Source: Microbacterium sp. MYb54
Lineage (GTDB): Bacteria > Actinomycetota > Actinomycetes > Actinomycetales > Microbacteriaceae
DNA: 64,000 nt
Direction: 5' to 3'
NCBI RefSeq assembly: GCF_002979515.1
Contig: NZ_PCPA01000001.1
Coordinates: 372,001-436,000, forward strand
Positions 1 to 8,707 of the stretch are shown in pieces. The position numbers and the translations under genes are program-made. The notes under the pieces are model-generated. The model made no database searches, had not been told where the DNA came from, and saw only the letters and a program-made list of their open reading frames with translations. Numbering within the stretch: the stretch's first letter is position 1; each line of letters begins with the position of its first letter.

Positions 1-346
1 CGGGCTTCCGACGGTGGTTCGCGCTCCCGACGGCACCCCGGGTGTCATCATCCCCGACGTGCCGGCACCGACCGAGATCACCACGCAGACTCTGATCAAG
101 GGCGACGGGCCCAAGGTGAAGGCGGGCGACATCGTCGTGTCCAACATCATGGGTGTCGGCTGGGATGAGAAGAAGGTCACCACGAGTTCGTGGGGCGCAG
201 AAGCCAGCATCGGTGCTGCGGCTGAACAGCTCGTCGGCGCCACGGTCGGCTCCCAGCTCCTCGTCGTCTTCCCCGCATCCGAGAGCACTCCTGCCACTGC
301 TGTGGTCGTCGACATCCTGGGCGCAGTGACGGCGCCCACGAAGTGA
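1..346 (+). CDS. FKBP-type peptidyl-prolyl isomerase, C-terminal part (start lies before the window)
   Basis: The frame is open from base 2 to the stop at 344-346, so the 5' end is outside the window. The visible part holds the end of one FKBP-like unit and the start of another, recognisable from TLIKGDGPKVKAGDIVV followed by a hydrophobic end, LLVVFPAS...VVVDILGAV, typical of FKBP C-termini. FKBPs isomerise prolyl bonds and act as folding helpers; actinobacterial ones next to pafB are often lipoproteins, but the signal sequence cannot be seen here. The stop overlaps the GTG start of pafB by 4 bp, so translation is probably coupled. Confidence 0.85.
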   Translation, partial: GLPTVVRAPDGTPGVIIPDVPAPTEITTQTLIKGDGPKVKAGDIVVSNIMGVGWDEKKVTTSSWGAEASIGAAAEQLVGATVGSQLLVVFPASESTPATAVVVDILGAVTAPTK

Positions 347-1338
347 TGGCTGCCCGTATCCCCGCGGAGGAGCGCCTGACGAATCTCGTCGTGGCGCTGA
401 TGGCCACGGAGATCGGGTTGACGAAGCAGCAGATCCTCGACAACGTCTCGGGTTATCGGCAGCGCGCCGAAGCCGGCACCCGATCAGACGCGCTCGAGAA
501 GATGTTCGAGCGTGACAAGGAAGAGTTGCGCTCGCTCGGCGTTCCGATCGAGACGATCGGAGATGCCGCTGACCCGAACGACCTCCGCGAGGCGCGCTAT
601 CGCATTCCGCAGGCGGAATACGACCTCCCCAGCGATATCGAGTTCTCTCCTGCGGAGCTCGCCGTCCTGCGCCTCGCCGGCAGCGTGTGGAGCGCGGAAT
701 CGGTCTCCGGAGATGCCCAGTCGGGCGTCCGGAAGATTCGCGCGCTGGGCATCGACGGTGATGAGCCGATCATCGGCTTCGCTCCGCGGATCACGGCGCG
801 GGATGCGGCGTTCTCTCCGCTTCAGGACGCCATCGAGCGGTGCAGAGTGGTCGCTTTCGAGTATCTGAAGCCTGGTGAAGAAGCACCCCGCCGTCGGCGC
901 ATCCGCCCGCTGGCACTCGTCGACTACGAAGCTCGATGGCATGTGTTCGGCGTCGACGTGGACGCAGAAGAAGATCGCACCTTCCTTCTCAGTCGAATCG
1001 TCGGCGACGTGCGCGTGAGCTCACAGGCATTCGACCCTGCGCTGCGTGACGGTGCGGGGGAGCGGGCACTGTCGGGGTTGGAGCGTGTCGCATCCGAGAA
1101 CTCCGCGCTGCTGGAGATCACCCCTGGCACGGAGGCAGCGCTGCGCCTGGGCAGAAGGGCGACGACTGCGGCACAGGGCATCAACGTTCCCTTCGTCGAT
1201 CTGCACATCCTCGCCGATGAACTTGCTTCGTACGGACCGGAAGTACGCGTAGTGGAGCCTGCGCCGCTGCGCGAGGCCGTCATCTCTCGGCTCCGAGCAG
1301 TCGTCCGCGCCAACGCCGATGCCGAGGAGGCGAGATGA
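343..1338 (+). CDS. pafB: PafB, WYL-domain transcriptional regulator
   Basis: A 331-residue protein with an N-terminal winged-helix segment (about 1-90, starting ERLTNLVVALMATEIGLTKQ) and a central WYL-type ligand-binding domain (about 150-230; the motif is degenerate, WHVFGVD). In mycobacteria PafB and PafC form one activator of the RecA-independent DNA damage response. Here pafB is followed by pafC with a 4-bp ATGA overlap, which fits a heteromeric product. Family membership is clear; the DNA-damage role is transferred from mycobacteria. GTG at 343 is followed directly by ATG at 346, so either may start translation. Confidence 0.92.
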   Translation: MMAARIPAEERLTNLVVALMATEIGLTKQQILDNVSGYRQRAEAGTRSDALEKMFERDKEELRSLGVPIETIGDAADPNDLREARYRIPQAEYDLPSDIEFSPAELAVLRLAGSVWSAESVSGDAQSGVRKIRALGIDGDEPIIGFAPRITARDAAFSPLQDAIERCRVVAFEYLKPGEEAPRRRRIRPLALVDYEARWHVFGVDVDAEEDRTFLLSRIVGDVRVSSQAFDPALRDGAGERALSGLERVASENSALLEITPGTEAALRLGRRATTAAQGINVPFVDLHILADELASYGPEVRVVEPAPLREAVISRLRAVVRANADAEEAR

Positions 1339-2318
1339 GCGCGAAATCGAAACCACTGCTCGCTGCTGATCGCGTGCGGCTGTACTTGACCCTCGTGCCG
1401 TATCTGCTCGAGCACGGTCAGGTGTCCCTCGAAGAGGCAGCGGCAGAGTTCGGTGTGACCGCGCAGGAGATGCGCGGGATGGTCGAGAAGCTCACCGTCA
1501 TCGGGCTGCCCGGGGAGTCTGGCTACTGGCAGCAGCCGCAGGAGATGTTCGACATCAACTGGGATCTGCTCGATCTCGAAGACGTCATCGAGATCACGAA
1601 CGACGTCGCCCTCCGCCGCGTGCCGCGCTTCACCGCACGAGAAGCAGCGGCGCTTCTCGCCGGCCTGCAGATGGTGGCGGCAGTGCCGGCTGTGTCGGAT
1701 TCAGGTCTGGTAGCCGGACTGATCTCGAAACTCTCCCGCGGTGCAGCAGACGCCACCGCCGACGTGGTCGTGGCTCCGAGCGCCGTCGACGAGGTTCGCG
1801 AGGCCGTGGCACGGGGCCTGCACGAGGGCGTCGCGATCTCATTCACCTACCAGGCTCCGGACGCCGCGCCGACGACGCGCACGGTGGACCCGATGCAGAT
1901 CCTCATCACGAACGGACAGTGGTATCTGCAGGGGTGGTGCCATCTGCGGCAGGCGATGCGCACCTTCCACCTCGATCGCGTGAGCGCACCGACTCTGACC
2001 GACATCAGGATCACCCATGGTGGCGATCAGGTGCCGGAGGCATTCGCAGGGCTGGACGACGAACGCGTGGTCACGGTGCGGGTGCCCGAGCGACTCGCAC
2101 CGCTTCTGAGCGGATTCGTGCCGACCGGCACAGCAGAGGCGATCGACGGATCGGTGACCGCCCAGCTGCATCTCGCCGACCCTCGCAGCATCAAGCGACT
2201 TGCCGCGCGGTTCGGCGGGGCGATGGAGGTTCTCGAGCCCGGCGTCGCGCGTTCCGCGACAAGGGACTGGGCCGCATCAGGACTCGCGCTCTATCACAAG
2301 CCCGATGCAAAGGTTTGA
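1335..2318 (+). CDS. pafC: PafC, WYL-domain transcriptional regulator
   Basis: A 327-residue partner of PafB. The N-terminal helix-turn-helix region (about 10-60) is followed by a WYL domain with a canonical WYLQGWC core near residue 195 and the family pattern RTFHLDRV. The ATG overlaps the pafB stop as ATGA. PafBC responds to damaged DNA by activating repair genes in mycobacteria, and the WYL domain is thought to bind single-stranded nucleic acid. It sits upstream of tatA with a 44-bp gap that carries TAGACT, a possible -10 box for the tat genes. Confidence 0.92.
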   Translation: MSAKSKPLLAADRVRLYLTLVPYLLEHGQVSLEEAAAEFGVTAQEMRGMVEKLTVIGLPGESGYWQQPQEMFDINWDLLDLEDVIEITNDVALRRVPRFTAREAAALLAGLQMVAAVPAVSDSGLVAGLISKLSRGAADATADVVVAPSAVDEVREAVARGLHEGVAISFTYQAPDAAPTTRTVDPMQILITNGQWYLQGWCHLRQAMRTFHLDRVSAPTLTDIRITHGGDQVPEAFAGLDDERVVTVRVPERLAPLLSGFVPTGTAEAIDGSVTAQLHLADPRSIKRLAARFGGAMEVLEPGVARSATRDWAASGLALYHKPDAKV

Positions 2319-2362
2319 TCTGTAGACTGGATCGAACGCTCACTGACGACGGGAATTCTGAC

Positions 2363-2599
2363 ATGTTCGCTGGAATGCAAGGCTGGCACCTGCTTATCGT
2401 GCTCGCCGTGATCCTCCTCCTGTTCGGTGCTGCCAAGTTGCCGGCTCTCGCGAAGAGCATGGGCCAGTCGGCCCGCGTGTTCAAGGGCGAGATGAAGGCG
2501 ATGAAGGATGATGACGCCTCTCGCGCCGATTCCGTAGTCGTCGAGCCGACCACGGTGAAGGACTCGGGCATCGACCCTGAGACTCCGCCCCGCGCCTGA
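2363..2599 (+). CDS. tatA: TatA, twin-arginine translocase pore subunit
   Basis: A 78-residue protein with one N-terminal transmembrane helix (about 6-24), the FGAAKLP hinge and an amphipathic helix, then a charged, acidic C-terminal tail, exactly the TatA/E layout. TatA oligomers form the channel through which TatC-recognised folded proteins cross the membrane. The frame is open upstream, but ATG at 2363 is the first start that gives the TatA N-terminus. tatC follows 6 bp later. No tatB is present in the window, as expected for many Gram-positive two-component Tat systems. Confidence 0.93.
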   Translation: MFAGMQGWHLLIVLAVILLLFGAAKLPALAKSMGQSARVFKGEMKAMKDDDASRADSVVVEPTTVKDSGIDPETPPRA

Positions 2600-2605
2600 C
2601 CGCCC

Positions 2606-3415
2606 GTGGCAACCATCGAACCGACCGTGACGCCCAAGGCGAATCGGGATCGGCGGATGTCGCTCGGCGCGCATCTCGTTGAACTGCGCAAGCGCCTGAT
2701 GTACGCGGCGATCGCGCTTGTCGTCGGGATGGTCATCGCGTTCATCGTGGCTGATCCGGTGATCCACTTCATCACGGAGCCGATCAGGGTCATCGCCGAG
2801 AAGCGTGGTGACGACTTCAGTGCGCTGAACTTCGGCACGATCACCGCCGCGTTCGACATGCGCATGCGCATCGCGTTCTCGATCGGGCTCTTCCTCTCGG
2901 CGCCGGTCTGGCTCTGGCAGGTGTGGGCGTTCATCATGCCCGGGCTCACCCGCAAGGAGATCCGGTACACCATCGGCTTCGTCGTGGCCGCCGTTCCGCT
3001 GTTCTTCGCCGGATGCTACCTGGGTGTGATGATCATGCCCCACGTGATCGAGCTCATGTGGAGCTTCACCCCGGACGGGGCGACGAACCTCTACAACGCG
3101 CAGGAGTACTACGACTTCGTCTTCAAGCTGATGATCGTCATCGGGGTCTCCTTCGTCCTCCCGGTGTTCCTCGTGGCGCTGAATCTCGCGGGAGTCATGT
3201 CGGGCAAAGCGATCCTCAAAGGATGGCGCGTCGCGATCATCATCGCGACGGTGTTCGCCGCGCTCGCGACTCCGGCTGCGGATGTCGTCAGCATGCTGAT
3301 GCTCGCCGGCATCCTGATCGTGCTCTTCTTCGCGGCTGCAGGTTTGTCGATGCTCTTCGACCGGCGCAAGCGCAAGCGCGACGAGGCCTCGGGGCTTCTG
3401 CCGGATCCGGCATGA
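2606..3415 (+). CDS. tatC: TatC, twin-arginine translocase receptor subunit
   Basis: A 269-residue polytopic membrane protein. Residues 19-30 (MSLGAHLVELRK) are the conserved cytoplasmic N-terminal motif that reads the twin-arginine signal, and about six membrane helices follow, including the conserved stretch around WAFIMPGLTRKE. It recognises Tat signal peptides; the amidase at 16036-16800 carries one. Starts with GTG at 2606, six bases after tatA. The stop overlaps the helY start (ATGA). Confidence 0.95.
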   Translation: MATIEPTVTPKANRDRRMSLGAHLVELRKRLMYAAIALVVGMVIAFIVADPVIHFITEPIRVIAEKRGDDFSALNFGTITAAFDMRMRIAFSIGLFLSAPVWLWQVWAFIMPGLTRKEIRYTIGFVVAAVPLFFAGCYLGVMIMPHVIELMWSFTPDGATNLYNAQEYYDFVFKLMIVIGVSFVLPVFLVALNLAGVMSGKAILKGWRVAIIIATVFAALATPAADVVSMLMLAGILIVLFFAAAGLSMLFDRRKRKRDEASGLLPDPA

Positions 3416-5886
3416 GTTCTCCTTCGGAGAAGTACGCGCGCGCGCAGGAAGCAGTGGAGCATCCGCAGTCGACGGCATTCGCGGCACTGCAGAAGTTCGA
3501 GCTCGATCCGTTCCAGGTCGCGGGGTGTCATGCGATCGAGAGCGGACGCAGCGTGCTCGTCGCCGCGCCGACCGGTGCCGGAAAGACGATCGTCGGCGAG
3601 TTCGCGATCCACCTCGCCATGCAGACTTCGAGCGACAAGGCGTTCTACACGACGCCGATGAAGGCGCTGTCGAACCAGAAGTTCCGCGAACTGGTCGATG
3701 TGTACGGCGCCGACCAGGTGGGGTTGCTCACCGGCGACACGAACATCAACGGCAACGCGCGAATCGTGGTTATGACCACCGAAGTGCTGCGGAACATGAT
3801 CTACGCCGATTCCGCGGCCCTGCGTGACCTGCGGTACGTGATCATGGACGAGGTCCACTACCTCGCGGATCGGTTCCGCGGCGCGGTCTGGGAAGAGGTC
3901 ATCATCCACCTCCCGGCCCGTGTGCGGCTGGTGTCGTTGAGTGCCACGGTGTCCAACGCGGAGGAGTTCGGCGACTGGCTCGACACGGTTCGCGGCGATA
4001 CCGAGGTGATCGTCTCGGAGATCAGGCCCGTGCCCCTGGAGCAGCACGTGCTGGTCCGTGACGACCTCCTTCCGCTGTTCGACGATCGTGCCGGAATCGC
4101 GACAGCCCAGGTGAACCAGGAGTTGATGCGCATCCGCTCCTCGACGGGTTCGAACTACGACAACAACCGTCAGGCGCAGTCCTATCGCAGCAACCGACAC
4201 GCGGGTCGCCAAGCCCAGCGGCCGCCTCGCGGCGGTCGTCGTCCGGTCCGAGCCTCGAATGTCCGCAGCATCGAGCGGATGGACCGTCCCGATGTCATCC
4301 GCCTGCTGGAGCGCGCGAACCTGCTCCCCGCGATCTTCTTCATCTTCAGCCGGGTGGGCTGCGACGCGGCCGTGCAGCAGGTACGTCGCTCCGGCATCAG
4401 GCTGACCTCGAACGACGAACGGGCCGAGATCCGCGCGATCGTCGAAGAGCGCACGCGCACCCTCCAGGAGGAGGATCTCGGCGTGCTGGGCTACTGGGAG
4501 TGGCTCGACAACCTCGAACGGGGCGTGGCATCCCACCACGCCGGACTGCTGCCCGCTTTCAAGGAAGTCGTCGAGGAGCTCTACCAGCGCAAGCTCGTGA
4601 AAGTCGTCTTCGCCACGGAAACCCTCGCGCTCGGAATCAACATGCCGGCGCGCACTGTCGTGCTCGAGAAGATGGAGAAGTTCAACGGCGAAGCCCGTGT
4701 CGCCATCACGTCGGGGGAGTACACCCAGCTCACCGGACGCGCAGGGCGTCGGGGGATCGACGTCGAGGGCCACGCTGTCGTGCAGTGGACCGAGGGGATG
4801 GATCCGCAGTCGGTCGCGGCGCTCGCGTCCCGACGCACCTACCCGCTGAATTCCAGCTTCCGGCCCACCTACAACATGGCCGTCAACCTGATCGACATGT
4901 TCGGCAAGTCCAGGGCCCGGCAGATCCTCGAGTCGTCGTTCGCGCAGTTCCAGGCGGATCGCGCAGTCGTCGGACTCGCACGGCAGGTGCGGGAGGCCGA
5001 GGAGTCCCTTGCGGGCTACCAGACGGCGATGGCCTGCGAGCACGGCGATTTCCCGGAGTACGCGGCCATCCGACGTGAGCTGAGCGACCTCGAGAAGAAG
5101 AACCGGCAGGACTCGAACGCGCCGCGGGCCTCTCGCGACAAGCGCATGAAGCGTATTCAGACCCTCCGGACGCAGATGCAGCGTCACCCCTGTCATCGTT
5201 GCCCCGACCGTGAGGCGCATGCCCGATGGGCGGAGCGCTATTGGAAGCTCAAACGACAGACCGATCGGATCCGGCGTCAGATCGAGACGCGCACCGGAAC
5301 GGTGGCGCGCGTCTTCGATCGCGTCGTCGAGGTGCTGGAGACGCTGGACTACCTGACCGAGGTTGACGGAGAAGCCGCGCTGACCGACGCCGGACGCACC
5401 ATGCGGCGCATCTACGGCGAACGGGACCTGCTCGTGGCCGAGTCTCTGCGCCAGGGGCTGTGGGCAGGCCTCGATGCTCCCTCCCTCGCCGCGATGGCGT
5501 GCTGTCTCGTGTACGAGCCCCGGCGTGACGAGGCGAACTCGGGGGAGCGGGGCCTGCCTCGTGGAGCCTTCCGCGCCGCGTACGAGAAGACGACCACCCT
5601 TTGGGCCGAGCTCGACGATCTGGAGCAGGATCACCACCTGCCCGGGAGCGAGCCTCTGGCCGCAGGGCTGGCCGGTGCGATGCACAGTTGGGCGCGCGGC
5701 GGCATGCTCGATCGAGTCCTCATCGACGCCGACATGGCCGCCGGCGACTTCGTGCGCTGGACGAAGCAGACGATCGACCTGCTCGATCAGCTGTCGATCG
5801 TCGCAGAGGATGCCACGCTCGCCCGCACTGCCCGCGCCGCCCTCGACGGCGTGCGCCGCGGCATCGTCGCCTACTCATCCATGTGA
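3412..5886 (+). CDS. helY: HelY, Ski2/Mtr4-like DEVH-box RNA helicase
   Basis: An 824-residue superfamily-2 helicase. Walker A APTGAGKT is at 52-59, the DEVH box at 146-149, motif III SAT near 177, and motif VI (TGRAGRRGID) in the second RecA domain; the remainder matches the C-terminal helical region of Mtr4-like enzymes. An Arg/Asn/Gln-rich low-complexity insertion lies near residues 243-283. Such helicases unwind RNA for turnover. The start at 3412 overlaps the tatC stop; a longer reading frame upstream is antisense-like readthrough inside tatC and is not used. Confidence 0.93.
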   Translation: MSSPSEKYARAQEAVEHPQSTAFAALQKFELDPFQVAGCHAIESGRSVLVAAPTGAGKTIVGEFAIHLAMQTSSDKAFYTTPMKALSNQKFRELVDVYGADQVGLLTGDTNINGNARIVVMTTEVLRNMIYADSAALRDLRYVIMDEVHYLADRFRGAVWEEVIIHLPARVRLVSLSATVSNAEEFGDWLDTVRGDTEVIVSEIRPVPLEQHVLVRDDLLPLFDDRAGIATAQVNQELMRIRSSTGSNYDNNRQAQSYRSNRHAGRQAQRPPRGGRRPVRASNVRSIERMDRPDVIRLLERANLLPAIFFIFSRVGCDAAVQQVRRSGIRLTSNDERAEIRAIVEERTRTLQEEDLGVLGYWEWLDNLERGVASHHAGLLPAFKEVVEELYQRKLVKVVFATETLALGINMPARTVVLEKMEKFNGEARVAITSGEYTQLTGRAGRRGIDVEGHAVVQWTEGMDPQSVAALASRRTYPLNSSFRPTYNMAVNLIDMFGKSRARQILESSFAQFQADRAVVGLARQVREAEESLAGYQTAMACEHGDFPEYAAIRRELSDLEKKNRQDSNAPRASRDKRMKRIQTLRTQMQRHPCHRCPDREAHARWAERYWKLKRQTDRIRRQIETRTGTVARVFDRVVEVLETLDYLTEVDGEAALTDAGRTMRRIYGERDLLVAESLRQGLWAGLDAPSLAAMACCLVYEPRRDEANSGERGLPRGAFRAAYEKTTTLWAELDDLEQDHHLPGSEPLAAGLAGAMHSWARGGMLDRVLIDADMAAGDFVRWTKQTIDLLDQLSIVAEDATLARTARAALDGVRRGIVAYSSM

Positions 5887-5902
5887 GCGTGAAGTGAAGA
5901 CG

Positions 5903-7426
5903 ATGCCCGAACCCCGAGTTCCACAGCGCCCTCTCCTGCCGCTGTGGGCCGCGACATCGAGCGCAGCGCTTGCAGCCGTGCTGATGTTCTTCTCGTATCC
6001 CGCGGCCGCAGTCTGGATCCTCGCCTTCCCTGCGACCGCACTGCTGCTCGTCGCGCTGATCGGGCGACGCTTCGGAGGAGCGTTGCTGGTCGGACTCGTC
6101 TACGGCATCCTGTTCTTCGGGCTTCTCGTGTCGTGGACCTCTCGCTATCTCGGCCCGATTCCCTGGGCGGCGCTCAGCGTCGTGGAGGGCGTGCTGACGG
6201 CTCTGGCCCTGGTACCGATCGCTCTCGCCTACCGTTGGCTGCCGCGGGCCTTCCCAGGAGCCGCAGGACGACTGCTGGGCCTCCCGAACATCGTTGCCGC
6301 CCTGTGGGTCGGCCGTGAGCTGTTCGTCGGCTCCTGGCCCTACGGAGGCTTCCCGTGGGCACGGATCGGCATGAGCCAGGCGGAGAGCCCGCTCGCACCG
6401 ATCTCCTCGTGGGTGGGAGTCAGCGGGCTCAGCTTCCTGATGGTGCTGATCGTCGCGATGCTCATCGAGGTCGTGCGGCTGCGCGCCTGGCGCACTCCGC
6501 TTCGCCTTGTCGTGCCGGCAGTACTCGTCGTCGTCCTGCTGTTCACACCGCTGTTCCCGACGTCCTCCACCGGTTCCATGAGGATCGCGGCCGTCCAGGG
6601 TAACGGGCCGACGGGATACTTCGATGAGCGCGAGCCGTTCGCGGTCGTCCAGGCGCAGACCGACGCGACCGCCCCGCTCTACGGCGAGGACGTCGATCTC
6701 CTGGTCTGGCCCGAGGGCTCACTCGATGGCGATCCGTTCCAGATCGATGCCCTCGCTCGGCGCATGACTCTCATCTCGAACCGGATCGACGCTCCGCTGC
6801 TGGCCAATGCGGCCACCGGACGGGACGACCGCTACTTCAACACGTCGATGCTGTGGAACGCCGACGGCACCGCGACGCAGGTGCACGACAAACGGCACCC
6901 GGTTCCGTTCGGCGAGTACGTGCCCGACCGTGCCTTCTTCAACGCTCTGGCTCCCGATCTGATCGGACTCATCCAGAGGGAGTACACACCAGGCTCGAAC
7001 CCGCCCATCGTCGATGTCGACGGAGATCTCGTCGGCCTCGCCATCTGCTTCGATGTCATCTACGACGACGTCATCTGGCAGGGTCTGAACGCCGGCGCCG
7101 AGGTGCTGGTGTTCCAGACCAACAACGCCGACTTCCGCGGCACGGACGAGAACCTTCAACAGCTGGCATTCGCCCGCATGCGTGCGATCGAGACCGGGCG
7201 CAGCGTCGTCAACGTCTCCACAGTGGGAACCAGCCAGGTCATCCGCGCGGACGGTTCGACCGTCACCAGCCTGGACGCAGATGAGGCCGGAGCGATGCTC
7301 GAAGATGTCGAGCTCCGGTCCGGCCTCACGGCTGGTGTCGTGCTTGGCCCCTGGGTACAGGCGATCCTGCTGTGGGGCGGTCTCGGCGCGCTCCTGGTCG
7401 GGTGGTGGCGCGCCAGGAAGCGCTAG
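5903..7426 (+). CDS. lnt: Apolipoprotein N-acyltransferase
   Basis: About 507 residues: an N-terminal block of roughly seven membrane helices, then a nitrilase-like catalytic domain from about 220. The catalytic triad is visible as Glu in WPEGSLDG, Lys in KRHPVPFGEY and Cys in GLAICFD. Lnt adds the third acyl chain to lipoproteins after Lgt (lgt is at 41517-42542) and Lsp. In mycobacteria the equivalent is fused or adjacent to polyprenyl-phosphate-mannose synthase Ppm1; no such domain is present here. ATG 5903 is chosen; GTG 5894 in the same frame is an alternative. The stop overlaps that of convergent rbpA. Confidence 0.9.
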   Translation: MPEPRVPQRPLLPLWAATSSAALAAVLMFFSYPAAAVWILAFPATALLLVALIGRRFGGALLVGLVYGILFFGLLVSWTSRYLGPIPWAALSVVEGVLTALALVPIALAYRWLPRAFPGAAGRLLGLPNIVAALWVGRELFVGSWPYGGFPWARIGMSQAESPLAPISSWVGVSGLSFLMVLIVAMLIEVVRLRAWRTPLRLVVPAVLVVVLLFTPLFPTSSTGSMRIAAVQGNGPTGYFDEREPFAVVQAQTDATAPLYGEDVDLLVWPEGSLDGDPFQIDALARRMTLISNRIDAPLLANAATGRDDRYFNTSMLWNADGTATQVHDKRHPVPFGEYVPDRAFFNALAPDLIGLIQREYTPGSNPPIVDVDGDLVGLAICFDVIYDDVIWQGLNAGAEVLVFQTNNADFRGTDENLQQLAFARMRAIETGRSVVNVSTVGTSQVIRADGSTVTSLDADEAGAMLEDVELRSGLTAGVVLGPWVQAILLWGGLGALLVGWWRARKR

Positions 7427-7806
7427 GCGCCGATCTTCTCGCGGGTCGGGTCTTCTCCGGCGCCACGGCGGGCGCGGATGAACGCGAGGCGCTCTTCGAG
7501 CAGTTCCTCGAGCTCGGCACGGGTACGACGCTCCAGGAGCATGTCCCAGTGGGTGCGGGCGGCCTTCTCGTCGCTGGCCTCGAGCGTGACGGCCTGGCCG
7601 TCGACGTTCAGGCGGGCTTCGGCGCCGCACGCGCGGCACTCCCAGGTCTGGGGCGGCTCTGCATCCGCCGCGAACATCAGGTTCGTGACGTGGCCGCAAG
7701 TGTCACAGGTGTAGGTGGTCTCACGGCGCTCCATGAAAACGACGCCCTCTTCGCTCTGTAGGCTCTGGGCGCCGAGTCGGATGCCGCGCAGGCTGCGATC
7801 TGCCAT
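7423..7806 (-). CDS. rbpA: RbpA, RNA polymerase-binding protein
   Basis: A 127-residue actinobacterial transcription factor that stabilises the open complex with the principal sigma factors. It shows the N-terminal tail with RG.RLGAQS, a zinc-ribbon-like core with Cys34, Cys37, Cys57 and Cys60, and a C-terminal sigma-interacting helix (RTRAELEELLEERLAFIRARR). A GAGAGGA ribosome binding site lies about 8 nt before the ATG. Convergent with lnt: the two stop codons share bases 7424-7425. The rbpA-lnt neighbourhood is also seen in mycobacteria. Confidence 0.95.
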   Translation of the reverse strand: MADRSLRGIRLGAQSLQSEEGVVFMERRETTYTCDTCGHVTNLMFAADAEPPQTWECRACGAEARLNVDGQAVTLEASDEKAARTHWDMLLERRTRAELEELLEERLAFIRARRGAGEDPTREKIGA

Positions 7807-7930
7807 TGTGTGGTCCTCTCGTCGCTGTCAGGTATAACGGTCCAGCCTGTGCGCTTCATCCACGCGAGCGTCTTCTCGGCGGAACTCACAGGTTAATCCC
7901 AGCGGCGGAGGTTATGGGGCGAGTCGTTGC

Positions 7931-8707
7931 CTAGCGAGGGGAGAGGGTCTTGAGCGCGACGTCCGCCCGGTCGGAGATGATGCCGTCGACGCCGAGAGCG
8001 ACGAGTCGACGCATCTCCGCGGGGTCGTTGACGGTCCACACATGCACTTCGACGCTGCTGCGATGAGCCGCACGGAGAAGGGCGGGGGTCAACACCTTCA
8101 GAGCACCGTATCGATCAGGTATCTGGAGCGCATCGATTTCGCGCAGCACCCGAGTGGGGGAGAGGCGGAGGGCGGACAGCGCCCGCAACGAGGCGATCGT
8201 CCTGCTTCCACCAGACGTGGCCGGGCGAAGCGATGCTCCGGATCGCAGCACGGAAGCCAACGTCGCACGACGATTCGCGTCGGAGAAGCTCGTCACGAGT
8301 ACCCGGTGCGTGTGCTCGACGAGAATCGGCCCGAGGGGTTCCACCGCAGCGCCCGTCTTCACATCGATGTTGAAGCGGACGTCAGGAAAGGACGCCAAGG
8401 CCTCGGCCACTGTGAGGAGACCGCCGTGGTCGGCGAACAGCGCACGCAGTTCTCGGGTGCGGACGTCGCTGACCGCGCGAGCGTCACCGGCGAGGCGGTC
8501 GAGAGTCGCATCGTGGAAGAGCACCACATCACCGTCGGCGGTGACCTGGCAGTCGGACTCGATGTACTCCACGCCCGCGGCATGCGCGGCCGCGAACGCG
8601 GCAGCGGAGTTCTCCCAGACGCCCGAGTCCTCGCCCGCCGCGGTGATCAGACCACGGTGGGCGAGGACTCGGGGATGCCGCGTCTTCGAGAAGTAGGGGT
8701 GCGTCAC
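7931..8707 (-). CDS. Glycerophosphodiester phosphodiesterase
   Basis: A 258-residue TIM-barrel GDPD. The catalytic and metal-binding pattern is present: HRG at 17-19, an ENS motif near 32, ESDCQVTADGDVV and the FHD motif, and a C-terminal VWTVNDPAEM strand with DGIISDRAD. It would release an alcohol and glycerol-3-phosphate from glycerophosphodiesters. The start is GTG 8707, which overlaps the stop of the upstream SPFH gene (GTGA); a longer frame exists but runs into that gene. Cytoplasmic, since no signal peptide is seen. Confidence 0.88.
   Translation of the reverse strand: MTHPYFSKTRHPRVLAHRGLITAAGEDSGVWENSAAAFAAAHAAGVEYIESDCQVTADGDVVLFHDATLDRLAGDARAVSDVRTRELRALFADHGGLLTVAEALASFPDVRFNIDVKTGAAVEPLGPILVEHTHRVLVTSFSDANRRATLASVLRSGASLRPATSGGSRTIASLRALSALRLSPTRVLREIDALQIPDRYGALKVLTPALLRAAHRSSVEVHVWTVNDPAEMRRLVALGVDGIISDRADVALKTLSPR

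Noticed and set aside
3109..5685. Long minus-strand open frame opposite helY
   Set aside because: Antisense shadow of a well supported helicase; no motifs.
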